The notes under the pieces: model-generated
What the model was told of the DNA's origin: nothing
What the model saw: only the letters and a program-made list of their open reading frames with translations
Databases searched by the model: none
Made by a program: the position numbers and the translations under genes
From: an uncultured Burkholderiales bacterium
GTDB lineage: Bacteria > Pseudomonadota > Gammaproteobacteria > Burkholderiales > Burkholderiaceae_C
Length of the DNA stretch: 5,759 bases
Assembly (NCBI GenBank): GCA_903953985.1
Contig: CAJBLW010000601.1
Location: forward strand, 1 to 5,759
Direction of reading: 5' to 3'
Part shown: piece by piece, positions 1-5,759 of the stretch
Numbering within the stretch: the first letter of the stretch is position 1
Layout of the letters: the number at the start of each line of letters is the position of its first letter

Positions 1-2312
1 CCAATTCCGCCACCTGGGCTTTCAGGAAAGAAAGGGATTCTATCAAACATACCTCACCAACCAGTGGTTTACTGGAAGAGTTTGAAGGCACTGTTTCGGG
101 TCATCGCGATGGACATGGCTTTGTGCAACGTGATGACGGCTTGCCCGATATTTATTTACCACCGAACGAGATGCGTGCTGTCTTACATCGCGACCGAGTC
201 AAGGCGCGTGTGGTGCGATTCGATCGCAAAGGACGTTCTGAAGGCCGCGTGGTCGAAATTTTGGAACGCTCTACGCAACCCATCATTGGCAGACTTTTAC
301 AAGAAAGCGGTGTTTGGTTAGTTGCACCTGAAGACAAGCGTTATGGTCAAGATGTATTGATCCCCAAAGGTGCAACAGCACGTGCAATAGTCGGCCAAGT
401 AGTGGTGGTTGAATTGACAGAGCCGCCTAGTTTGTACGGCCAGCCGGTTGGGCGTATCAAAGAAGTGTTGGGCGAGGTCGATGACCCGGGTATGGAAATC
501 GAAATTGCAGTGCGCAAATATGGCGTGCCGCATGAGTTCTCTGAAGCTTGTTTAGCGCTTGCGCGCGGTTTGCCTGACAAAGTTAGACCCCAAGACAAAA
601 AAAACCGCGTTGACTTAACCGATGTTCCGCTAGTCACCATTGATGGTGAGGATGCGCGCGATTTTGACGACGCCGTGTATTGCGAACCCGTCAAAGTAGG
701 TCGCTCTAAAGGCTGGCGTTTATTGGTTGCTATTGCAGATGTGAGCCACTATGTGGAGACTGGCAATGCAATAGATATCGATGCATACGACCGTGCCACC
801 AGCGTTTATTTCCCGCGGCGTGTGATTCCGATGCTGCCTGAGAAACTATCCAACGGCCTGTGTTCGCTCAACCCTGATGTCGAGCGCTTATGCATGGTGT
901 GCGATATGTTGATCACCACAACGGGTGAAGTGCATGCTTACCAGTTTTACCCGGCTGTGATGTTTAGCCATGCTCGGTTCACGTACACCGAGGTGGCCGC
1001 TATCTTGGCGAATACGCGTGGCCCGGAGGCCTCCCGCAGAAAAGACCGCATCAATGATTTGATTAATCTGCACGATGTCTATGGTGCTTTGTTGCAAGCG
1101 CGTAAATCCAGAGGTGCGATCGATTTTGAAACGACTGAAACGCAAATCGTCTGTGACGACAGTGGACGCATTGAAAAAATTGTTCCACGTGTTCGTAATG
1201 ACGCGCACAAGTTAATTGAAGAGGCCATGCTTGCAGCCAATGTCTGTAGCGCAGATTTTATTTTGCAAAGTAAAAATCCGGGCTTGTTCCGCGTGCACGA
1301 AGGCCCCACAGCCGAGAAAAAAGACATCCTTCGCAATTACCTCAAGGCCTTGGGCTTGGGGATAAGCATCAGCGACGACCCGCACACCAGCGAGTTCCAG
1401 AAGATCGCGCAAGCGACCAAGGACCGTCCTGATGCGCAACAGATTCACACCATGTTGTTGCGCTCCATGCAGCAGGCCATCTATACACCCGTAAACAGCG
1501 GGCACTTTGGCCTGGCCTATGAGGCTTACACCCACTTCACCAGCCCGATTCGGCGTTACCCGGATTTGCTGGTGCACCGGGTCATCAAGGCGATTTTGCT
1601 GGGCCGCAAATACACGCTGCCCAGCTTGCCTGTGCCGGGCGAGGCGCATGCCAAGCTGAGCAAACGGTTGGAGAAAAGCCGCGCTGCCAAGGGCGATGCG
1701 CCCGAGTCGTCTGCGCCACGGGTTCGCATGTCGGCAGCCGACCAACGCGCCTGGGAGGCTGCTGGCCTGCACTGCAGCGCCAACGAACGTCGCGCCGATG
1801 AAGCCAGCCGCGACGTCGAAGCCTGGCTCAAGTGTAAATACATGCGCGAGCACTTGGGCGAGGAATACGGCGGTGTGGTGTCTGCGGCCACCAGCTTCGG
1901 CATCTTCGTGACTTTGGATGCTTTGTACGTAGAGGGCCTGGTGCACATCACCGAATTGGGTGGCGAGTACTACCGCTTTGACGAGTTGCGCCAAGAGTTG
2001 CGTGGTGAACGCACCGGCATTCGATATGCCATTGGCACTCGGGTGCAGGTGCAGGTCAGTCGCGTGGATTTGGATGGCCGGAAAATTGATTTCCGCTTGG
2101 TGCACCCGGGTGACGATCTGGTGCCACGCGCCATGCGCGACAAGGGCTTGTCTGCACCGACAGAAGGCGGGCGTGACAAAAAGCGTGGCGCTCAAGATCG
2201 GCGTCTGGCCGATGCTGAGCGCAACCGGTCTCCGATTCAAGCCCTGAAAGCTTCGGTGAAGAAGGCCGCTGCCAAGAAAAAAGGGTCCCGCAACACCAAG
2301 CCGCGCCGCTGA
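1..2312 (+). CDS. rnr: Ribonuclease R (3'-5' exoribonuclease), 5' partial, possible frameshift near its start
   Basis: RNase R is a processive hydrolytic 3'-5' exoribonuclease of the RNB (RNase II) family; it degrades structured RNA and acts in rRNA, mRNA and tmRNA-linked quality control in the cytoplasm. The frame ending at TGA 2310-2312 is open from base 3, so the true start lies left of the window; a GTG at 123 is not a credible start because the conserved GHRDGHGFV motif lies across it. Counting residues from 123: cold-shock/OB region about 1-130; RNB core from about 163, with TIDGEDARDFDDAVY giving the four metal-binding Asp (174, 180, 182, 183), SVYFP (Tyr229) and HFTSPIRRYPDL (470-482); S1 domain about 583-660; Lys/Arg-rich tail about 660-729, typical of RNase R rather than RNase II. 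The linker at about 497-545 is longer than in E. coli. Bases 1-95 appear to change frame (see findings). The 5' half is more AT-rich than the 3' half. The family call is near certain; integrity of the N-terminus is not. Confidence 0.95.
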   Translation, partial: NSATWAFRKERDSIKHTSPTSGLLEEFEGTVSGHRDGHGFVQRDDGLPDIYLPPNEMRAVLHRDRVKARVVRFDRKGRSEGRVVEILERSTQPIIGRLLQESGVWLVAPEDKRYGQDVLIPKGATARAIVGQVVVVELTEPPSLYGQPVGRIKEVLGEVDDPGMEIEIAVRKYGVPHEFSEACLALARGLPDKVRPQDKKNRVDLTDVPLVTIDGEDARDFDDAVYCEPVKVGRSKGWRLLVAIADVSHYVETGNAIDIDAYDRATSVYFPRRVIPMLPEKLSNGLCSLNPDVERLCMVCDMLITTTGEVHAYQFYPAVMFSHARFTYTEVAAILANTRGPEASRRKDRINDLINLHDVYGALLQARKSRGAIDFETTETQIVCDDSGRIEKIVPRVRNDAHKLIEEAMLAANVCSADFILQSKNPGLFRVHEGPTAEKKDILRNYLKALGLGISISDDPHTSEFQKIAQATKDRPDAQQIHTMLLRSMQQAIYTPVNSGHFGLAYEAYTHFTSPIRRYPDLLVHRVIKAILLGRKYTLPSLPVPGEAHAKLSKRLEKSRAAKGDAPESSAPRVRMSAADQRAWEAAGLHCSANERRADEASRDVEAWLKCKYMREHLGEEYGGVVSAATSFGIFVTLDALYVEGLVHITELGGEYYRFDELRQELRGERTGIRYAIGTRVQVQVSRVDLDGRKIDFRLVHPGDDLVPRAMRDKGLSAPTEGGRDKKRGAQDRRLADAERNRSPIQALKASVKKAAAKKKGSRNTKPRR

Positions 2313-2322
2313 GGCGTGGCTT
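2298..2322 (+). terminator. GC-rich hairpin at the rnr 3' end, possible (bidirectional) terminator
   Basis: Bases 2298-2307 (AAGCCGCGCC) pair with 2313-2322 (GGCGTGGCTT) to form a 10-bp stem with one G-U wobble and a 5-base loop, GCTGA, that contains the rnr stop codon. It spans the end of rnr and all but four bases of the gap to nnr. In the plus direction it is followed by TCAGTTCAG, a poor U-tract. In the minus direction the wobble becomes an A-C mismatch, and the following bases (GGTGTTGC) are only moderately U-rich. It could act as a weak intrinsic terminator or as a 3'-end stabilising structure for either convergent transcript. The stem is plain in the sequence; its function is inferred. 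Confidence 0.45.
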
Positions 2323-2326
2323 CAGT

Positions 2327-3817
2327 TCAGCGCAGGTGCTGCGCCAAAGCGCTGGCGGTCAGTGGCAAGTCATCCGGCCAGTCGTTGGCCAGCTGACCGT
2401 GCTGCGCCACCGCACAGCAGGCGGCCTCGAATGGCCCCAAGCCTTGCGCCATGCGGGCGCCGACCAGGCCGGCCAGGACATCTCCTGTGCCGCCAGTGGC
2501 CAGCCTGCCATTGCCCGAGGTGTTGATGCGGCTGGTGTGTCCCGGTGCAGCGATCACCGAGCCCGAACCCTTGAGCACCACTGTGCAGTGAAACAAGGTG
2601 GCCAAATTTTTCGCGGCTTGAAGTCGGTTACTTTGCACCTGAGCGGTACTGGTTTTCAAAAGCCTGGCCGCCTCCAGCGGGTGAGGGGTGATGACGGTGG
2701 GTTTCAGTTCTGCCCTTTGGCGTAACAAGTTTTGAAGTGCTGGATCATCTGCCACGGCGTTCAAGCCATCGGCGTCCAGCACCAATTGCGCACTACGCTG
2801 GAGCACCTCGGGCATGTGCGCACGGATGGCTTCGCCGCCGCCGCAACCGCAGACCACATGAAGTTGCTCCAGCTCCAGCCGCTCCCAGTCCCGTTGCATC
2901 AGGTCGGGTGGCGCATGCGCTGCGGCTTGTCCTGAAAGCAAGCTCAAAATCACTCGACCCGCACCGGCATGCAGTGCAGCGGTGGCGGCCAACACAGCGG
3001 CACCGGTCATGCCCATACCCCTCATGGCCATGGGTTCACCTCCGATCACCGCCACATCGCCATGGCTGCCTTTATGACTGGCGTGGCTTTTGTTGGGTGA
3101 TGCGTAAGCCGCATTCAGTATGGCTTGGGGCGGCACATCGCTGTCATTTGCCCGGTGGCCCAAGTCGTCCAGCCAGATTTGGCCGCAAGCGTCGCGCCCA
3201 TGGCCCATGAACAGACCGGGTTTGGCGGCGATGAAGGTCAGCGTGTGGTCGGCGTGCACTGCTACCGATTGAGCATTGCAACTGCTCAGCCATTGCCCGT
3301 TTTCAAGGTTCAGGCCTGTGGGGCCGTCGAGAGCCAGCACCTGGCCTGGGAACTTTTGGATGGCCTGCACGCAGGCTTGCATTTCAGAGCTAAGTGCCCG
3401 GTTGGCCCCCAGGCCCAGCAGTGCGTCAATGCATAAATCCTGGTCATTCATGTTCTTTAGCCAAGCCTCTGGTACGGCAGATTGGAGGGCGACGCCTGCA
3501 GCGCTGGCCCGTTGCCTGGCCATGTGGGCATCGGGCGGCGCATGTGCCGTTGAGCCTATCCAGCTGACGAGAACCTGCTTGCCCCATTGGTGCAAGTGCA
3601 AGGCGGCTTCCATGCCGTCACCCCCGTTGTTGCCGGGGCCTGCGGCGACCCAGATGCGCTGGGCATGGGGGGCGATGGCCATGGCCAGTTGCGCAGCGGC
3701 CAGGCCCGCCAGTTGTATCAAGGGGCGAGGGCTGGCGCACTGCAATCGGTGTTCAAGCTGACGCAGCGCATCTAGTCCATACACAGGCCACAAGGATGAA
3801 CTGTTCAGCTTTTGCAT
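2327..3817 (-). CDS. nnr: Bifunctional NAD(P)H-hydrate epimerase / ADP-dependent NAD(P)H-hydrate dehydratase
   Basis: This cytoplasmic metabolite-repair enzyme (YjeF family) restores hydrated NADH and NADPH: the N-terminal domain epimerises the R and S hydrates, and the C-terminal ribokinase-like domain dehydrates the S form using ADP. From ATG 3817 the protein is 496 aa, normal for the fused form. The epimerase domain (about 1-225) shows the glycine loop GPGNNGGDG (60-68), IDALLGLGANR (130-140) and LALDGPTGLN (161-170). The dehydratase domain (about 245-496) shows HKGSHGDVAVIGG (248-260), LDADGLNAV (347-355), TPHPLEAARLL (377-387), VLKGSGSVI (414-422) and the catalytic loop NGRLATGGTGDVLAGLVGA (436-454, with Asp446). 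An in-frame ATG at 3892 would add 25 Cys/Pro-rich residues lying inside the amidase gene and is rejected. The chosen ATG begins 4 bases after the amidase stop and has no clear Shine-Dalgarno, which suggests translational coupling. The stop faces rnr across 14 bases. No truncation is seen. Confidence 0.94.
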   Translation of the reverse strand: MQKLNSSSLWPVYGLDALRQLEHRLQCASPRPLIQLAGLAAAQLAMAIAPHAQRIWVAAGPGNNGGDGMEAALHLHQWGKQVLVSWIGSTAHAPPDAHMARQRASAAGVALQSAVPEAWLKNMNDQDLCIDALLGLGANRALSSEMQACVQAIQKFPGQVLALDGPTGLNLENGQWLSSCNAQSVAVHADHTLTFIAAKPGLFMGHGRDACGQIWLDDLGHRANDSDVPPQAILNAAYASPNKSHASHKGSHGDVAVIGGEPMAMRGMGMTGAAVLAATAALHAGAGRVILSLLSGQAAAHAPPDLMQRDWERLELEQLHVVCGCGGGEAIRAHMPEVLQRSAQLVLDADGLNAVADDPALQNLLRQRAELKPTVITPHPLEAARLLKTSTAQVQSNRLQAAKNLATLFHCTVVLKGSGSVIAAPGHTSRINTSGNGRLATGGTGDVLAGLVGARMAQGLGPFEAACCAVAQHGQLANDWPDDLPLTASALAQHLR

Positions 3818-3821
3818 GGGT

Positions 3822-5177
3822 TCAGTGCTTTTGCAACAAGGGCTCAAGCAGCAAGGACAGTTGCAAGATGGTGTCGTCGTGCATGGCGGCATGCCAAGCC
3901 ATCAGGCCCACCGGCAAATTGCCTGGGGCATGGCAGGGCAGGGAAATGCCGCAACCATCCAGGGTGTTCACCACGCTGGTGTTGCGCAGCAGCAAGCCAT
4001 TGATGCGGAAAAATTCGGCATCGCGCTCGGCCCCGGGTGCTACGTCGTTGATCTTCGGGGCAGCAATGGGCGTGGTGGGGGACAAGACGGCATCATAGCC
4101 AGCCAAAGCCGACTCCACCCGGCGAATCCATTGCTGTCGCGCACTGAGCAGATCCATGTATTCATGGGCTTTCATGTCGGAGCCGCGCAATATGCGCTGG
4201 GCCACCCTCGGGTCGTAGCGATGACCATCTCGGGCCACCATGTGGCGATGCCAGGCAAAACTTTCAGCGGGACTGAAGCCGCCGGTGCTCATCATCGGGG
4301 CAATCTCGCGGAGTTCGGACAGGTCCAGGGTGTCAATCCGGGCACCGGCTTGTCGCAATGTTTTCAGGCTTTGCTCAAAGGCCTGAGTGACCGCTGTATC
4401 CATGTCATCTTGCATCACGCTGGACACCACAGCCAAACGGTAGCCTTGCAGGGTGCGTTGACCTTTTGGAACTTTTCTACCCGACAAAATTTCGTGGGCC
4501 AGGATGGTGTCACGCACCGTGCGCGTCATGGCGCACACCGTATCGAGCGTCGTCGACAATGGCACAGCGCCTTGCGTGGGCACCCGGCGTGCGGTGTTCT
4601 TGAACCCGACAATGCCGTTCAATGCTGCGGGCACCCGGATGGATCCCCCAGTATCGGAGCCCAGGCCAATGAATGCAGCGCCTGTGGCCACGGAGACAGC
4701 AGCGCCAGAACTGGAGCCACCCGGTGCGTAGGCCTGACCCGGTGCACCCACAGCCTGGTTGCTCAGGGCATCCCAAGCGGCCGGGGTGCCGTAGTGCGGG
4801 TTCACGCCAACCCCTGAGAATGCAAATTCCACCATGTTCGTGCGGCCAATCAGGCCTGCGCCTGCTGCGCGCAAGCGGGCCACCGCTGGACAATCGCTTG
4901 TGGCGGGTGGCTGGTTTTCCAGCACGACGGAGCCGGCCTTGGTGACCTGGCCTTGAATGTCAAACAGATCCTTGATCGACACAGCCAGTCCCGCCAACGG
5001 GCTTTGCGCAATCTGGGCCGTGGAGGCCGTGTTTTGGAGTTGATCGGGAGTCAATTGCATGAAAACATGGGCACAAGCTGAGCTTTGTGCCACGGCCAGA
5101 CAGGCTTCGGCCAGGGCTTGGGGCGCGGTTGTGCCACTTTGGATGGATTGCCGGGTGGCGATCAGGTCAGCTTTCAT
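3822..5177 (-). CDS. Amidase signature family enzyme, substrate unknown
   Basis: This 451-aa protein belongs to the amidase signature (AS) family, whose members hydrolyse carboxamide bonds with a Ser-cisSer-Lys triad. Visible landmarks are VSIKDLFD (66-73, catalytic Lys69), GRTNMVEFAFSGVG (111-124), NPHYGTP (126-132), APGGSSSGAAVS (151-162, cis-Ser155), GLGSDTGGSIRVPAALNG (171-188, nucleophile Ser179), and DAVLSPTTPIAAP (362-374), which lines the pocket. All three triad residues are present, so it is probably active. No signal peptide is seen, so it is likely cytoplasmic. The length fits stand-alone amidases. GatA of the tRNA amidotransferase is less likely because gatB and gatC are not adjacent, though the window cannot exclude them elsewhere. 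The ATG at 5177 suits the family's usual N-terminal helix, but it is preceded by CCCCCACCCCC with no Shine-Dalgarno. The gene is first in a probable operon with nnr, which begins 4 bases after its stop. The natural substrate cannot be inferred from sequence. Confidence 0.92.
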   Translation of the reverse strand: MKADLIATRQSIQSGTTAPQALAEACLAVAQSSACAHVFMQLTPDQLQNTASTAQIAQSPLAGLAVSIKDLFDIQGQVTKAGSVVLENQPPATSDCPAVARLRAAGAGLIGRTNMVEFAFSGVGVNPHYGTPAAWDALSNQAVGAPGQAYAPGGSSSGAAVSVATGAAFIGLGSDTGGSIRVPAALNGIVGFKNTARRVPTQGAVPLSTTLDTVCAMTRTVRDTILAHEILSGRKVPKGQRTLQGYRLAVVSSVMQDDMDTAVTQAFEQSLKTLRQAGARIDTLDLSELREIAPMMSTGGFSPAESFAWHRHMVARDGHRYDPRVAQRILRGSDMKAHEYMDLLSARQQWIRRVESALAGYDAVLSPTTPIAAPKINDVAPGAERDAEFFRINGLLLRNTSVVNTLDGCGISLPCHAPGNLPVGLMAWHAAMHDDTILQLSLLLEPLLQKH

Positions 5178-5207
5178 GGGGGTGGGGGCGCTTTGGCCTA
5201 GTCTGGA

Positions 5208-5216
5208 TGCTATAAT
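5208..5216 (+). promoter_or_regulatory. Extended -10 promoter for rpsB
   Basis: TGC-TATAAT gives a perfect extended -10 (TGn) and a perfect consensus -10 hexamer, facing rpsB. At the expected 16-18 base spacing the -35 region (about 5187-5194) has only a weak hexamer (GCGCTT or CGCTTT), which the extended -10 would compensate for. Transcription would start near 5222-5224, leaving a leader of about 180 nt. A strong vegetative promoter is expected in front of a ribosomal protein operon. The assignment rests on motif match and location only. Confidence 0.7.
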
Positions 5217-5222
5217 CCTAAG

Positions 5223-5401
5223 GCTTTGCAGAGCGCGACAGCTGTCTTTTGGGTGTCATGATCATCATGAAGCCAAATCATTGTTTTCACGCGCAAGCAA
5301 AGTTCATCCGCGAATCCGTCCCGACAAGGTGTTGCGTGTAGTCTTTTTGGCTGCGCGCGATGAGTGGACTGGATTTTAGACCCAACCTTTGGAGTATTTT
5401 T
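5223..5401 (+). promoter_or_regulatory. Long rpsB 5' leader, possible S2 autoregulatory region
   Basis: About 180 nt separate the inferred transcription start from the rpsB ATG. Within it lie a perfect 10-bp palindrome, GACAGCTGTC (5237-5246), followed by TTTT, and TCATGA-TCA-TCATGA (5256-5270), which can fold into a 6-bp stem with a 3-base loop. E. coli rpsB also has a long structured leader through which S2 represses its own operon. That this leader works the same way is inference; no specific S2-binding fold can be assigned by eye. The rest of the 5178-5401 gap holds no gene that I can support. Confidence 0.35.
5391..5394 (+). promoter_or_regulatory. Shine-Dalgarno site of rpsB
   Basis: GGAG ends 7 bases before ATG 5402, separated by the A/T-rich spacer TATTTTT. 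This decides the rpsB start against an in-frame ATG at 5360, which would add 14 residues and has no Shine-Dalgarno upstream. Confidence 0.75.
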
Positions 5402-5759
5402 ATGTCCGTTACCATGCGCGAAATGCTTGAAGCCGGTGTCCACTTTGGTCACCAAACCCGCTTCTGGAACCCCAAGATGGCCCCTTTCATCTTCGGTCAC
5501 CGCAACAAAATTCACATCATCAACCTGGAAAAATCGCTGCCGATGTTCCAGGAAGCTGCTAAATTCGTGCGCCAGGTTTCGGCCAAGCGCGGTACCGTGT
5601 TGATGGTTGGCACCAAACGCCAAGCCCGCGACACAGTGGCAGAAGAGGCGCAACGCGCCGGCGTTCCGTACGTTGACCAGCGTTGGCTCGGCGGTATGTT
5701 GACCAACTTCAAAACGGTCAAGACTTCCATCAAGCGCCTCAAAGACATGAAGATCCAGC
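5402..5759 (+). CDS. rpsB: 30S ribosomal protein S2, 3' partial
   Basis: Protein S2 binds the back of the 30S subunit between head and body and is needed for S1 to bind. The window holds the first 119 codons and the frame runs off the right edge; the family is usually about 250 aa. Signature blocks are MREMLEAGVHFGHQTRFWNP (residues 5-24), FIFGHRNKIHIINLEKSLPM (29-48), GTVLMVGTKRQARDTV (64-79) and VPYVDQRWLGGMLTNFKTVK (88-107). The start MSVTMREML follows a proper Shine-Dalgarno and matches the usual S2 start. In most bacteria rpsB is followed by tsf (elongation factor Ts), which would lie outside this window. The gene diverges from the amidase and has its own strong promoter. No defects are visible. 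Confidence 0.97.
   Translation, partial: MSVTMREMLEAGVHFGHQTRFWNPKMAPFIFGHRNKIHIINLEKSLPMFQEAAKFVRQVSAKRGTVLMVGTKRQARDTVAEEAQRAGVPYVDQRWLGGMLTNFKTVKTSIKRLKDMKIQ

Noticed and set aside
64..321. 85-codon plus-strand frame overlapping the start of rnr
   Set aside because: It lies in a different frame from the RNase R motifs and shows no domain; most likely a shadow.
1212..2240. 342-codon open frame on the minus strand inside rnr
   Set aside because: It lies wholly antisense to the conserved RNB and S1 coding region, its translation resembles no family I know, and long antisense frames are common in GC-rich genes.
3818..3892. Upstream in-frame ATG that would lengthen Nnr by 25 residues
   Set aside because: The added residues are Cys/Pro-rich and overlap the conserved amidase 3' end; the ATG at 3817 fits family length and operon spacing.
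3816..4817. 333-codon open frame on the plus strand opposite the amidase
   Set aside because: Antisense shadow of a gene with an intact catalytic triad; composition is Gly/His/Gln-rich with no recognisable domain.
5193..5198. TTGGCC as a -35 box for the rpsB promoter
   Set aside because: The spacing to TATAAT is only 12 bases, too short for a sigma-70 promoter.
5360..5401. In-frame ATG at 5360 that would add 14 residues to S2
   Set aside because: It has no Shine-Dalgarno, and the residues are not part of S2; GGAG at 5391 directs initiation at 5402.

Overview
The window looks like ordinary chromosomal housekeeping DNA from a betaproteobacterium, most likely Burkholderiales and Comamonadaceae-like. 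This is inferred from the style of the RNase R and ribosomal protein S2 sequences, the moderately high GC content, and the extended -10 promoter. No mobile element, CRISPR array, tRNA or rRNA is visible, and I see no convincing undescribed system.

Layout, left to right. Bases 1-2312 (+) hold ribonuclease R (rnr), cut by the left edge. Its catalytic core and S1 domain are intact, but the first ~95 bases look frameshifted. A GC-rich hairpin with the rnr stop codon in its loop lies at the end of the gene. Only 14 bases separate the rnr stop from the stop of a convergent minus-strand gene. That gene (3817-2327, -) encodes the bifunctional NAD(P)H-hydrate epimerase/dehydratase Nnr. It sits 4 bases downstream of an amidase-signature enzyme (5177-3822, -), so the two probably form one translationally coupled operon read leftward.

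Bases 5178-5401 form a divergent intergenic region. It carries a near-perfect extended -10 promoter, TGC-TATAAT, facing right. This precedes a leader of about 180 nt, a Shine-Dalgarno site, and the start of rpsB (5402 to beyond the right edge, +), encoding 30S protein S2.

Functionally the genes are separate: RNA decay and rRNA/tmRNA quality control (rnr), nicotinamide cofactor repair (nnr), amide hydrolysis of unknown substrate (amidase), and translation (rpsB). The points most worth checking are the apparent rnr frameshift, the base-composition step inside rnr, the stop-codon hairpin at the convergent junction, the long rpsB leader, and the C-rich, Shine-Dalgarno-less start of the amidase.
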